This document shows, piece after piece, positions 16,123 to 25,145 of a stretch of 64,000 nt of DNA (its first letter is position 1; every line of letters begins with the position of its first letter). Below the pieces are notes generated by a model. The model ran no database searches. It worked only from the letters and a program-made list of their open reading frames with translations, and was not told the origin of the DNA. Made by a program: the position numbers and the translations under genes. Source of the DNA: CAYRGQ01 sp964423925 (lineage in GTDB: Bacteria; Bacteroidota; Bacteroidia; Sphingobacteriales; Sphingobacteriaceae); assembly GCA_964423925.1 (NCBI GenBank), contig CAYRGQ010000005.1, positions 30,617-94,616 of the forward strand, written 5' to 3'.

Positions 16123-16662
16123 TTAAGGTTGGTGCCTAATTTCGACGCGGCGGTTGCGTGCACGGCCCGCCTCGCTGTCGTTGGAAGCGGTGGGGCGCGT
16201 AGCGCCAAAGCCTTTGGTTTGCAAGTTGGCTGCCCGCACGCCAGAGTTTACCAAATAAACCTTAACCGCGTTAGCACGGTCTACAGACAGGGTCATGTTG
16301 TATTCGGGTGTACCTTCGATAGAGGCATGGCCATCGATGATGAATTTAGCATTTTCGTCCTTCAGCATCTCGCGGGCGATCCGGTCCAACACGCGGTACG
16401 ATTCGGTCTTCAGTACGTGGGAATCGTATTCAAATTGAATGTCCGCAAAATCGTAGTTGGGTTTTTCGGCTACCACGGGTGCGACAACGGGTTCCTGCTT
16501 GACGGGTTCCGGTTCCCGTTTCTCCACGACCGCGGGAGTCGAATCCTCGCGCTCTACCTCGGCGGCTGGGTGGACGGTCATTCGCTTAGGGGCGCAAGAG
16601 AAGGAAAATGCAACGAAAAGGCAAGCGGCTACTGCCAAAAATTTACAGTTGTTCATGTTCAT
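16123..16662 (-). CDS. OmpA-family peptidoglycan-binding lipoprotein (Pal-like)
   Basis: The 179-residue protein has a lipoprotein signal ending FSFSC (Cys23), a linker of about 45 residues rich in Pro, Glu, Val and Lys, and a C-terminal OmpA domain (about 70-178) with IQFEYDSHVLKTESYRVLDR, the DGHASIEGTPEYNMTLSVDR core and GEARNRRVEI-like ending (GRARNRRVEIRH). It should tether the outer membrane to peptidoglycan. Domain order and length match Pal-type lipoproteins, but tolB and other tol genes are not nearby. A second ATG two codons in is equally possible. Confidence 0.92.
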   Translation of the reverse strand: MNMNNCKFLAVAACLFVAFSFSCAPKRMTVHPAAEVEREDSTPAVVEKREPEPVKQEPVVAPVVAEKPNYDFADIQFEYDSHVLKTESYRVLDRIAREMLKDENAKFIIDGHASIEGTPEYNMTLSVDRANAVKVYLVNSGVRAANLQTKGFGATRPTASNDSEAGRARNRRVEIRHQP

Positions 16663-16982
16663 TATGTGATTTTTTTGTTCCTCATGTTTTTGTTCGGTAC
16701 GCGTTAGGTTTCAGTCGTCGCCGTTGCACTCCCGTTAAACCGCACCATGTTTGCCTGATTTTACGTAGGCAGTGCAGACCGGAGAGCAAATTTCTCCCCA
16801 AATATATAACAAGTGTGTTGATATCGTGTCTTTTTATTCGAATAAGCGATTCGTTTGCGTTGCCCATTCGCTGTCCGTTCCCTGACGAGGTTTGCAGGTT
16901 GAAAAAGCCACATAGCGAGCGTACTTCGTGATTGTTTTTTCCTTACTTTTACCACAACATTTATAAACTTAATTTCTAGGTT
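16663..16982. other. Divergent intergenic region upstream of the OmpA-type and YpfJ-type genes
   Basis: Contains a perfect minus-strand TATATTTG at 16806-16799, about 130 bases before the OmpA-type start, and TACTTTTA at 16944-16951 on the plus strand as a weak candidate for the metallopeptidase. No gene was recognised. Confidence 0.4.
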
Positions 16983-17846
16983 ATGCGTTGGAAAGGCGGC
17001 AGGCAAAGCGATAATTTCGAAGATCGCAGGGGGATGTCTAGGGGCGGGAAAGTGGCGTTAGGTGGTGTAGGTGGTATTATCGTGGTTATTCTGGGCTTAT
17101 TGTTCGGTGGCGATCCCGCCGAGTTGATGAACCAACTTCAGCAAGGCGGTATGCAGGAGGCACCCGTTGGTGAGGCTGAAGTAAGTGAGGCCGAACAGGA
17201 ATTGACGGCGTTTGCCCGGACGGTGCTGGCCAGTACCGAAGACGTTTGGGCAGAACTGTACCGGCAGGCTGGGGCAACGTATCGCCCAGCGGCCTTGGTA
17301 GTGTTTTGGGATGGCACCCAAACGGGCGGATGCGGTTTTGGCGCTTCGGCGTACGGACCTTTTTACTGCCCGGCGGACGAGAAAGTGTATATCGACCTAT
17401 CGTTTAACGAGGAACTGAAAAACCGGTTCGGCGCTACGGGAGAATTTGCTATGGCGTATGTCATTGCCCACGAAATTGGCCATCACGTGCAGCAGTTGCA
17501 GGGTGTGTTGCCCCAAGTGCAAGCCATGCGGGGTCAACTTAGCGAGCGTGATTTCAACAAGCTTATGGTTCGCCTAGAGCTACAGGCCGATTTTTATGCC
17601 GGGGTTTGGGCACACCATGCCAACCGCATGTCTGAGGTTCACCTCGAATACTCGGACATACGCGACGGGATGAATGCCGCTGCTGCCGTGGGCGACGATC
17701 GCATTCAGCAACAGGCCCAGGGTTACGTCGTTCCTGATGCATTCACCCACGGCACGTCCGAACAGCGCGCCTATTGGTTCAAAAAGGGTTATGACACGGG
17801 CGATTTACGCCAAGGCGACACCTTTAACGATCCCAGTCTGAAATAA
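16983..17846 (+). CDS. YpfJ-family neutral zinc metallopeptidase
   Basis: The 287-residue protein has a basic cytoplasmic N-terminus (RWKGGRQSDNFEDRRG, the family's hallmark start), one TM (about 24-42), and an extracytoplasmic domain with the zinc motif VIAHEIGHHVQ (about 159-169) and LELQADFYAGVWAHH, the Glu/Asp of which completes the site. These features define the Zn_peptidase family PF04228. Its substrate is not known. It stands alone on the plus strand. Confidence 0.93.
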   Translation: MRWKGGRQSDNFEDRRGMSRGGKVALGGVGGIIVVILGLLFGGDPAELMNQLQQGGMQEAPVGEAEVSEAEQELTAFARTVLASTEDVWAELYRQAGATYRPAALVVFWDGTQTGGCGFGASAYGPFYCPADEKVYIDLSFNEELKNRFGATGEFAMAYVIAHEIGHHVQQLQGVLPQVQAMRGQLSERDFNKLMVRLELQADFYAGVWAHHANRMSEVHLEYSDIRDGMNAAAAVGDDRIQQQAQGYVVPDAFTHGTSEQRAYWFKKGYDTGDLRQGDTFNDPSLK

Positions 17847-17942
17847 GGCCTAATATGCCGTGCTAGGAGTTGTGACGGGGTCGTCCAGGTTGCGGACTCC
17901 GTGAAGGACGTCTCGGGGCTATTCGTCGGGATTGGCAAGGAG

Positions 17943-18835
17943 TTAGGAAGCTCCCAGATGCGCTTTGAAAAACTGGATGGTCCGTTGCCACGCCAGCTGA
18001 GCGGCTTCTCGGTCGTAGCGCGCCGTCGTGTCGTTATGAAATCCATGATTCGTTCCCGGATAGAAATGGGCCTCATGTATTTTTTGATGGGCTTTCAGTG
18101 CAGTTTCATAGGCCGGCCATCCCTCATTGACACGGGCGTCGTTTTCGGCAAAGTGCAAAAGTAGGGGAGCCTGTATGTGCGGAACCTCTTCCACGGGTGC
18201 TTGGCCACCGTAGAAGGGGACGGCGGCAGCGAGGTTCGGCACACGTGCGGCCATCATATTGGCTATCCAGCCTCCAAAACAGAAACCTACTACGCCCACC
18301 TTGCCCGTGCAGGCCTCATGCGACTCCAAGTAGTTCGCGGCAGCAATGAAATCTTCAAGCATCTCATGTCGATCACGCTGGCTTTGGAGTTCGCGACCCG
18401 TGTCATCACTGCCCGGATATCCGCCCAAGGGGCTTAGGGCGTCCGGCGATAGACTGACGAAGCCCGCCAACGCGGCGCGACGTCCGACGTCTTCGATGTG
18501 CGGGTTAAGTCCACGATTTTCGTGCACGACCACGATGCCGCCCAACTTTTGCTGACGGTCGGCGGGCATGCACAGCAAGGCCGTGATGGTGCCACCACCT
18601 TTGGGTGACGGGTACTGAATGAACTCCTCAATAATCCGCGGATCGCCGCTTTAATCTGGATGTTATCCTGGTAATTGGGCATGAGGAAGCTCATCAGTCC
18701 GGGGACAGTCAACGTACCCACTGCATAGACCGAGAGTTTCTCCATAAAATCCCGCCGGGTCAAGCGGTTGTGTGCGTAATCATCGTAGAGGTCAAATACC
18801 TCCTGTCGGATGTCCGATTTTTTGATGTTGTCCAT
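17943..18835 (-). pseudogene. Dienelactone hydrolase family protein, frameshifted
   Basis: Two overlapping frames together give one typical protein. The upstream part (18835 down to about 18645) reads MDNIKKSDIRQEVFDLYDDY and contains a Tat-like signal TRRDFMEKL followed by a hydrophobic segment; the downstream part carries the catalytic triad in GFCFGG (Cys), FAENDARV (Asp) and GTNHGFHND (His). At 18642-18648 one base is missing: restoring it turns KAAIRGLL into KADDPRIIEEFIQYPSPKGG, which links the two parts perfectly. It is either a genuine recent frameshift or a sequencing error. The intact form would be an alpha/beta-hydrolase exported by the Tat pathway. Confidence 0.85.
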
Positions 18836-18948
18836 GGCAATTGGTTTAACTTGGAAATATCGCGGGCGCGCAGGGACGGTGTCTACGGTGGCGCTAGTGT
18901 GGTTATCCTGGAACATAACAAATCGGGATACCTTTTGTGTGGCTCGTA

Positions 18949-18978
18949 GAAAAAAAAACGGCCGCAAAAAAGCGGCCG
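18949..18978 (-). terminator. Intrinsic terminator of ychF
   Basis: Minus-strand stem CGGCCGC-TTTTT-GCGGCCG followed by nine T. It lies 52 bases past the ychF stop. Confidence 0.9.
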
Positions 18979-19030
18979 GTCTGACTATATAATGTTCTAG
19001 TTGAGTTATAGCCGAATCGGCTATCGGAGG

Positions 19031-20131
19031 TTAGACATTAAACCGGAAGTGCATGATATCGCCGTCCTGCACGATATAGGTCTTGCCCTCTACAGCCAGT
19101 TTGCCGGCTTCCTTGACCGCGCTCTCCGATCCGTAGTGGATAAAATCTTCATATTTTATCACCTCGGCACGAATGAATCCCTTCTCAAAATCGGTATGGA
19201 TAACGCCTGCGGCTTGCGGAGCCGAGAATCCGTTTTCGATGGTCCATGCCCGTACTTCCTGCACGCCTGCCGTGAAGTAGGTCGATAAATCCAGCAACTT
19301 ATAGGCAGCGCGAATCAGTTTGTTTACCCCCGATTCTGTTAAACCTAGGTCCTCTAGGAAAAGCTGCCGCTCTTCATAACTTTCGAGTTGGGCAATTTCC
19401 GATTCGATCTGTGCTGAGATAATCAATACTTCCGCGTTCTCGTCACCAACCGCTTCCTTTACGCGGTCGACGTATGCATTGCCCGTGTTAACGGAGGCTT
19501 CGTCGACGTTACAAACATACAGCACGGGTTTGACCGTCAACAACGTGAGGTCTGCGATGTACTCGAAATCCTCTTCGCTGATGGGGGCTGTCCGAGCAGA
19601 TTTGCCGGACTCCAAATGCGTTTTGACGACGGATAAGATTTCGTACGTACGCTTGGCCTCTTTATCGCCGCCGGTTTTCGCTTGTTTTTCAACCCGCTGC
19701 AGGCGTTTTGTTACTGTGTCCAGATCCTTAAGCTGGAGCTCTGTGTCAATAATCTCCTTGTCGCGAATAGGATCAACCGATCCGTCTACGTGGATCACGT
19801 TCCCGTCGTCGAAGCAGCGCAATACGTGGATAATGGCATCCGTGGTGCGAATATTGCCCAAAAACTGGTTGCCTAGTCCTTCTCCTTTGCTGGCTCCTTT
19901 GACCAATCCGGCAATGTCCACGATTTCGATCGTATTGGGAACGATACGCTGGGGTTTGACCAACTCAGCCAGCTTGTTGAGCCGTTCGTCAGGTACGGTA
20001 ATGACCCCCACATTGGGTTCGATCGTACAGAAAGGGAAATTTGCCGCCTGGGCTTTCGCGTTGGACAAACAATTGAATAAGGTGGATTTTCCCACGTTTG
20101 GAAGGCCAACGATGCCGCACTGTAATGCCAT
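19031..20131 (-). CDS. ychF: Obg-like ATPase YchF
   Basis: The 366-residue protein has the G1 loop GLPNVGKSTLFN (8-19), G3 DIAGLVKGASKGEG and, in place of the GTPase NKxD, NVDE (in VCNVDEAS), the change that gives YchF its ATP preference. A coiled-coil insert (about 130-165) and a C-terminal TGS domain (about 280-364, ending GDIMHFRFNV) complete the family layout and usual length. It interacts with ribosomes and with stress responses in other bacteria. A TATCTTTG -7 element lies at 20165-20172 and the gene is followed by its own terminator. Confidence 0.97.
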   Translation of the reverse strand: MALQCGIVGLPNVGKSTLFNCLSNAKAQAANFPFCTIEPNVGVITVPDERLNKLAELVKPQRIVPNTIEIVDIAGLVKGASKGEGLGNQFLGNIRTTDAIIHVLRCFDDGNVIHVDGSVDPIRDKEIIDTELQLKDLDTVTKRLQRVEKQAKTGGDKEAKRTYEILSVVKTHLESGKSARTAPISEEDFEYIADLTLLTVKPVLYVCNVDEASVNTGNAYVDRVKEAVGDENAEVLIISAQIESEIAQLESYEERQLFLEDLGLTESGVNKLIRAAYKLLDLSTYFTAGVQEVRAWTIENGFSAPQAAGVIHTDFEKGFIRAEVIKYEDFIHYGSESAVKEAGKLAVEGKTYIVQDGDIMHFRFNV

Positions 20132-20164
20132 AGCTTAAAAATGATGTTGCGCTGAAAAACGGTG

Positions 20165-20172
20165 CAAAGATA
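20165..20172 (-). promoter_or_regulatory. TATCTTTG -7 element of ychF
   Basis: Perfect TAnnTTTG on the minus strand 34 bases before the start codon; a TTTG lies 15 bases further upstream, closer than the usual spacing. Confidence 0.5.
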
Positions 20173-20363
20173 CGACATTCGCGCTGACAAAAAAACGGGG
20201 GTCGAAGGATTGTGGCTGAGAGGCCAGGAACCGGAGAGGCGTCGCTTTGCCGAAAAGGGCGCCATCGCACGAATCGGCTGCGCGCACGTAGATCTGTTCC
20301 GCCTGCACATAAATTTTGCCCAAAAGATGTAACTTGTGGTCAGTTTGGTAGTCTTAATGGTAT

Positions 20364-21608
20364 ATGCTGTTTCTTAAACTGATAGGCGAGAGTTTTGGTT
20401 TTGCATTTTCGGCATTGCGCGAAAACAAGACCCGGACGTTGCTGTCCTTGCTGGGCATTACGATAGGTATCATGACCATCATCGGCGTCTTTTCGGCCGT
20501 GGACACCCTACGTGCTAATCTGGAAAACAGCGTCGAGAAGCTCGGGAGCAAAAGTATTTATGTAGAAAAATGGTCGTGGGGCGGCGGGGGAGAATATCCC
20601 TGGTGGCGCTATGCAAACTGGCCAGAACCTACCCTTCGCGACTTTGAACAAGTTCAAAGCCGGATGACAACCGCAGACGGGGTGTCGTTCTCCATCAATA
20701 TTGGTGATCGTACGGTTAAATATCTTAATAATAGCGTGTCGGGCATAACGGTACTCGCCGCCACGCATGATTACTATTTTATCCGAAACCTAGAGGTTTC
20801 TGAGGGCCGTTATTTTACCGATGCCGAGTCGAACCGCGGTACCAACGTCGCCATCGTGGGTGCCACGATAGCGGAGGGGCTATTTCCTGGAGGCGACGCC
20901 GTGGGACGTACCATCAATTTGATGGGACGCAAGGTTACGGTAATCGGCGTGTTTAAAAAAGAAGGGGAGGGGATGCTAATCGATGTCTCTATGGACGAAA
21001 TCGTGATGATTCCCCTAAACTATGGTCGAAATCTAGTAAACATTCGGCGGTTTAATCCGTCGATTATGGTCAATGTAGCAGCCGACGTGTCCCTTGAAGA
21101 AGCAGAAAGCGAGCTGCGGGGCGTTATGCGTTCCATCCGGCGCCTGTCGCCTCAAGAGGAGGACAATTTCTCGTTGAATAAAACCACTATCATCACGGCC
21201 CAACTCGACCAGATGTTTGGGGTTATCAATTTTGCCGGGGCTTTCATCGGTGGGTTTTCCATTCTGGTGGGCGGTTTTGGTATCGCCAACATCATGTTCG
21301 TGTCGGTCAGGGAACGTACGCACATCATTGGCATTCAGAAATCGCTGGGCGCTAAGAACTACTTTATCTTATCCCAGTTCCTCATCGAAGCCATTTTCCT
21401 GTGCGTCATTGGTGGTCTAATGGGGTTAGGCATTGTTTACCTGCTTGCCTTTATTGCCAAAGTCGCATTAGGCTTCGGGGTCGTGGTAAGCTTTTTCATG
21501 GTCATGGTCACGTTGGCCCTTTCAACGGGTATTGGAGTGATAGCGGGCATTATTCCAGCCATCATGGCCGCCCGGTTAGATCCTGTGGAAGCAATTAGAA
21601 GCAAGTAA
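20364..21608 (+). CDS. MacB/FtsX-type ABC transporter permease
   Basis: The 414-residue protein has the MacB-like layout: a first TM (about 23-43, TRTLLSLLGITIGIMTIIGVF), a large extracytoplasmic MacB core domain (about 55-280), and three C-terminal TMs (290-312, 340-365, 378-400) in the FtsX domain, ending in ARLDPVEAIRSK, the family's conserved tail. Such permeases work with an ATPase and often an adaptor to drive export or mechanotransmission. No ATPase gene lies next to it, so its partner must be encoded elsewhere. Confidence 0.92.
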   Translation: MLFLKLIGESFGFAFSALRENKTRTLLSLLGITIGIMTIIGVFSAVDTLRANLENSVEKLGSKSIYVEKWSWGGGGEYPWWRYANWPEPTLRDFEQVQSRMTTADGVSFSINIGDRTVKYLNNSVSGITVLAATHDYYFIRNLEVSEGRYFTDAESNRGTNVAIVGATIAEGLFPGGDAVGRTINLMGRKVTVIGVFKKEGEGMLIDVSMDEIVMIPLNYGRNLVNIRRFNPSIMVNVAADVSLEEAESELRGVMRSIRRLSPQEEDNFSLNKTTIITAQLDQMFGVINFAGAFIGGFSILVGGFGIANIMFVSVRERTHIIGIQKSLGAKNYFILSQFLIEAIFLCVIGGLMGLGIVYLLAFIAKVALGFGVVVSFFMVMVTLALSTGIGVIAGIIPAIMAARLDPVEAIRSK

Positions 21609-21626
21609 TAACACGCTACGTGCAAT

Positions 21627-21664
21627 AAAAACGCCCCGCAAGATTGACTTTTGCGGGGCGTTTT
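21627..21664. terminator. Bidirectional terminator between the permease and homoserine dehydrogenase
   Basis: Stem AAAACGCCCCGCAA / TTGCGGGGCGTTTT with a 10-base loop, between convergent genes. Confidence 0.9.
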
Positions 21665-21684
21665 CTTGTCGAGGCTCGGATGCT

Positions 21685-22866
21685 TTAGGCCAGTTCGGCG
21701 ATGAATACGCCTTGCTTGTCGATATGCTCCTTGTTGGCAATGATATTTCCCAAATTAACCTTACCGATCACGTATTTGAATCCGGGCGAATAGAAGCGTT
21801 CGGATATTTCCGTGAAAGCCAATTGGTCGATGAGGCTGTCTTCCTCGTAGCGCAAATACACGGCAATTTCCCAATTGGTGCTGTAGCGAAGCTTGCCGGC
21901 GTCAATGTGCTTTTTATACTCGTAGCGGTAGCCGTAGCGAAGCGCCGCTATATCGGACAGGACGGCAGATCCCGTGGGATGGCCGCCAGCTCCCTTGCCG
22001 TAGAAGAACTGTTCGTCGGCGAATGCCGCCTTGACCAGCACGCCGTTATTTTCGTTCTCCACATTGCGAAGGATGTGCCCAGGGCTAATCAATCGGGGAA
22101 GCACGTACAGGATAACGTTTTTATCGTCTATTTCCCGCGCGGTAGGCACCAGCTTGAGTCGATAATCCTTCTCTTTGGCAAACTTAATGTCTGATGCACC
22201 CAGCTTATCGATACCGATATTGAGGATGTCCTCCGGCTGGATATAGAGGCCATAAGCGTGCGACGCCACGATCGCTAATTTGAATTTCGGGTCATAACCG
22301 CCCACATCAAGCGTGGGGTCGGATTCGGCAAAGCCAAGGTCCTGCGCCTGTTTTAGCGCAGTGTCGTAGTCTAGTCCTTCGTTAAAAATCTTCGACAAGA
22401 TGTAGTTGGACGATCCGTTGAAGATGCCGCTCACCGAGTGAAGCAGCTCATTGTCATAATATTCCTCGAGGTTGCGGATGATGGGGATACTGCCGCACAC
22501 GGCCCCTTCGTAAAGCAGGCTCGTGCCGTATTCGTGCTGTATGGCAACTAACTCCTCGAGGTGGTAGGCGATCATCTTCTTGTTTGCTGACACCACGTTC
22601 TTGCCGGATTTCAACGCACGTGAGACGATATCGAAGGCGGCGTCCGCATCGTCGATAAGTTCTATAACCGTGTTGATTTCCGGATCATCCAGAATGGCGT
22701 TGGCATCGGTGGAGAAAAGATCGGCGGGAAGCGTCCGTTCTTTGTCGCTGTGCTTGATGACAAATTTTTTAATACTAAGATTCAGACTTTTGGTCTTGAT
22801 GATGTCGTACAAACCTTGACCTACGACACCAAATCCAAAGATGCCCAAAGTGAGTTTATTACCCAT
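21685..22866 (-). CDS. hom: Homoserine dehydrogenase
   Basis: The 393-residue enzyme reduces aspartate semialdehyde to homoserine, the precursor of methionine and threonine. It has the NAD(P)-binding GFGVVGQG (11-18), the GKNVVSANKKM segment, the substrate-domain signature (GIFNGSSNYILSKI, AQDLGFAESDPTLDVGG) and no C-terminal ACT domain, so allosteric threonine control of the usual kind is not built in. The O-acetylhomoserine sulfhydrylase gene lies 249 bases upstream on the same strand, and a hairpin in between may end that transcript. Confidence 0.96.
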   Translation of the reverse strand: MGNKLTLGIFGFGVVGQGLYDIIKTKSLNLSIKKFVIKHSDKERTLPADLFSTDANAILDDPEINTVIELIDDADAAFDIVSRALKSGKNVVSANKKMIAYHLEELVAIQHEYGTSLLYEGAVCGSIPIIRNLEEYYDNELLHSVSGIFNGSSNYILSKIFNEGLDYDTALKQAQDLGFAESDPTLDVGGYDPKFKLAIVASHAYGLYIQPEDILNIGIDKLGASDIKFAKEKDYRLKLVPTAREIDDKNVILYVLPRLISPGHILRNVENENNGVLVKAAFADEQFFYGKGAGGHPTGSAVLSDIAALRYGYRYEYKKHIDAGKLRYSTNWEIAVYLRYEEDSLIDQLAFTEISERFYSPGFKYVIGKVNLGNIIANKEHIDKQGVFIAELA

Positions 22867-23057
22867 GTTGTTTTTACTGATTTATTCTAATAGACCGCGA
22901 AAAGTCGCATTTCCCGTTTTTAATGGGGAGGCGCTACTTGGGCTGTGAGCAACGCATGCAAGCCCTGCGTGCGTGCGTCGTTCTACTTGATTTTTTCGAA
23001 TATCGCGTGCCGCGTGTCCTACGATTGCGATGAGTCGCGCTATTGTAATATAAGGGC

Positions 23058-23085
23058 AAGGGATCCGGAGCGTCCGGATCGCCTT
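23058..23085 (-). terminator. Probable terminator hairpin after metY
   Basis: AAGG-(CG)-ATCCGGA-CGC-TCCGGAT-(C)-CCTT on the minus strand, 30 bases after the metY stop. There is no clean T run, so it may be a weak terminator or a processing site. Confidence 0.5.
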
Positions 23086-23115
23086 ACCACTTTTCGCATA
23101 ATACGCTTAGCTGAA

Positions 23116-24420
23116 TTAGCCGAGGGCGTCAAACGCCTGCTGTAAATCGGCTTTGATGTCGTCGACGTGCTCAATGCCGACCGACAAACGCAACAAGCCC
23201 GGGTGGGCCCCCGCTGCGCGCTGTGCTTCCTCGCTCAATTGCTGGTGCGTAGTAGCCGCTGGGTGGATGATCAACGTTTTGGCATCACCCAAGTTAGCCA
23301 AGTGACTGACGAGTTTCAGATTATTGATGAATGTGTTTGCTTTGTCTGCCCCCCCCTTAATGGTGAAGGAAAGAACGGCGCCGTACCCGTTTTTGAGGTA
23401 CTTTTGGGCATTTGCATAATGTGGGCTGTGCTTCAGCCCTGGGTAGTAAACTTTCTCTACCTGCGGGTGGTTGTCCAACCATTGAGCAATTTCCAACGCA
23501 TTGTCCACGTGCCGCTGGACGCGAAGGGAGAGCGTCTCTAGTCCCTGAACTAACAGGAAGGAGTTGAAGGGTGAGATAGCTGGGCCCATGTCGCGTAGTC
23601 CTTCGACGCGGGCACGAATGATGTACTGGATGTTACCAAACGGACCATCCGGGCCGAACACCTCTGAAAACACCAAACCATGGTAGCCTTCGGCTGGCTC
23701 GCTGAATTGCTTAAACTTGCCGTTGCCCCAGTTGTAATTGCCACCGTCTACGATGACGCCGCCAATGCTCGTGCCGTGTCCGCCGATCCACTTTGTCGCT
23801 GATTGAACGACTACGTGCGCGCCGTGCTCAAGTGGCTTAAACAGATACCCTGCCGCTCCAAAGGTGTTGTCCACTATTAGCGGCAGGTCGTATTTATTGG
23901 CAATGCTCGCAATGCGTTCAAAGTCGGGGATATTGTAGCTGGGGTTGCCGATTGTCTCAACGTAAATTGCCTTCGTTTTATCATCGATCAGCGCCTCGAA
24001 ATTCTCCGGAGAATCATTTTCGGCAAAGCGTACATCGATACCCAGACGCTTAAACGATACCTTGAATTGATTGTAGGTTCCACCGTAGAGGTTGGCCCCG
24101 CTAATGAAGTTGTCGCCACTCTCCAATATGTTGTGCAATGCGATGAACTGGGCTGCCTGACCAGAGGCAACCGCCAATGCACCCACTCCGCCCTCCAATG
24201 CAGCGATACGCTTTTCAAAAACGTCGGTTGTGGGGTTCATGATGCGCGTGTAGATGTTGCCGAACTCTTTTAGTGCAAACAGATTGGCGCCATGTTCGGC
24301 GTTATCAAACACAAACGAGGTCGTTTGGTATATCGGCAGGGCACGGGATCCTGTCGTAGGGTCGGGTTCTTGCCCAGCGTGAAGTTGTAAGGTTTCGAAT
24401 TTCAACTTGTTCAGTGTCAT
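23116..24420 (-). CDS. metY: O-acetylhomoserine sulfhydrylase
   Basis: The 434-residue PLP enzyme belongs to the Cys/Met-metabolism family and has the length and segments of O-acetylhomoserine sulfhydrylases (LHAGQEPDPTTGSRALPIYQ, QTTSFVFDN, NIYTRIMNPT). The PLP lysine is in VQSATKWIGGHG. It makes homocysteine directly from sulfide and O-acetylhomoserine. A SAM-I riboswitch upstream (24708-24832) shows that methionine status controls it. Homoserine dehydrogenase is the next gene downstream, so the two form a methionine-synthesis block. Confidence 0.95.
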   Translation of the reverse strand: MTLNKLKFETLQLHAGQEPDPTTGSRALPIYQTTSFVFDNAEHGANLFALKEFGNIYTRIMNPTTDVFEKRIAALEGGVGALAVASGQAAQFIALHNILESGDNFISGANLYGGTYNQFKVSFKRLGIDVRFAENDSPENFEALIDDKTKAIYVETIGNPSYNIPDFERIASIANKYDLPLIVDNTFGAAGYLFKPLEHGAHVVVQSATKWIGGHGTSIGGVIVDGGNYNWGNGKFKQFSEPAEGYHGLVFSEVFGPDGPFGNIQYIIRARVEGLRDMGPAISPFNSFLLVQGLETLSLRVQRHVDNALEIAQWLDNHPQVEKVYYPGLKHSPHYANAQKYLKNGYGAVLSFTIKGGADKANTFINNLKLVSHLANLGDAKTLIIHPAATTHQQLSEEAQRAAGAHPGLLRLSVGIEHVDDIKADLQQAFDALG

Positions 24421-24559
24421 GATTTTTAATGTGTTTAGATGAATATTTTATGCAATGATGAACTAGGGATAATTACCAGCCCTTCAATTGGCCGGTCGAA
24501 GATTGCGGCATGTATGTCGCGCTGGAGACCGCACATACCCGAAAAAACAGACGGGCAAA

Positions 24560-24700
24560 CTAGGCGGGGCAACCCATACATGCCTTGCGCATTCGCGAGC
24601 AAGAGCCATGGCTTGATGGAATGTGCCTGGACTCGCCCACTACTGGACGGAACTGGAGGTCCTGTTCGTACGAAAAATGAATCGTCATAGTCTTTTCCAT
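24560..24700 (-). CDS. Possible 46-residue leader peptide between SAM riboswitch and metY
   Basis: This short ORF starts 7 bases after AGGGAG, one of the best Shine-Dalgarno sequences in the window. Its product starts MEKTMTIHFSYEQDLQFRP and ends with a Cys-rich CSRMRKACMGCPA. I do not recognise it. It lies directly behind the riboswitch and ends 139 bases before metY. It may be a regulated leader ORF, a small functional protein, or fortuitous; a longer frame through the same DNA starts only at a TTG inside the aptamer. Confidence 0.4.
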   Translation of the reverse strand: MEKTMTIHFSYEQDLQFRPVVGESRHIPSSHGSCSRMRKACMGCPA

Positions 24701-24707
24701 TTATATG

Positions 24708-24832
24708 CTCCCTAACGTTATCCGTCAAGGACAGGAATTGGCACCTTATCTGCCGTATGCAGCTGGTTGCCAGTGGGTCTTAGAGCCAGTCTCTCGCCAC
24801 TTCTTTATAAACCAAGACCCGTTGTTAGGAGG
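24708..24832 (-). ncRNA. SAM-I (S-box) riboswitch
   Basis: Transcribed leftward, the region shows the S-box core in order: GTGGCGAGAGACTGGC (24800-24785), the kink-turn and P3 segment CCACTGGCAACCAGC (24776-24762) and AAGGTGCCAATTCCTG (24747-24732). The aptamer is about 80 bases. No terminator follows; instead a GTTAGG segment (24716-24711) that overlaps the AGGGAG Shine-Dalgarno can pair with CCTAAC at 24829-24824 on the 5' side, which suggests that closing the outer stem when SAM is bound blocks ribosome entry. The aptamer call is firm; the control mechanism is inference. Confidence 0.92.
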
Positions 24833-24864
24833 TTTTGATCTGCGTGCAGTGTGACACGACAGGG

Positions 24865-24895
24865 CAAATATAGTGCACAAAGGTCGGTTGTGCAA
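24865..24895 (-). promoter_or_regulatory. Promoter of the riboswitch-metY transcript
   Basis: TTG (24895-24893), 20 bases, then TATATTTG (24872-24865) on the minus strand. The RNA would begin near 24858, just upstream of the S-box. Confidence 0.7.
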
Positions 24896-25090
24896 GGCTT
24901 TTTGTGAAATTATATGGCCGCTTATTCGATTCTGGCCGGTCATTCCTTTAGCGACTGAAAAATGATACGCGGGCACGGGAGTCCAACGCAGCTTCGCTTG
25001 GCCGAAGGGGTAGGGAGCATGGGTTCCGCAGCCGATAGCGCGGTAACGTATCTTTGTGGTTAATCCCTGTATTTGACTGCCTAGAAAGGT

Positions 25091-25098
25091 TATCTTTG
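25091..25098 (+). promoter_or_regulatory. TATCTTTG -7 element of the UbiD-family gene
   Basis: Perfect TAnnTTTG about 48 bases before the ATG; a second TATCTTTG is at 25049-25056. A TTTG at 25073-25076 is 14 bases upstream of the first, shorter than the usual spacing. Confidence 0.5.
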
Positions 25099-25145
25099 CC
25101 AAACTGGTTTTGATGTTGAAACCGTGCCAATTTGAATAAGATCTT

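Noticed and set aside
24435..24728. Alternative 97-codon frame behind the riboswitch
   Set aside because: It would start at a TTG inside the aptamer, has no ribosome site and no recognisable domain; the 46-codon ORF with AGGGAG is the better candidate.
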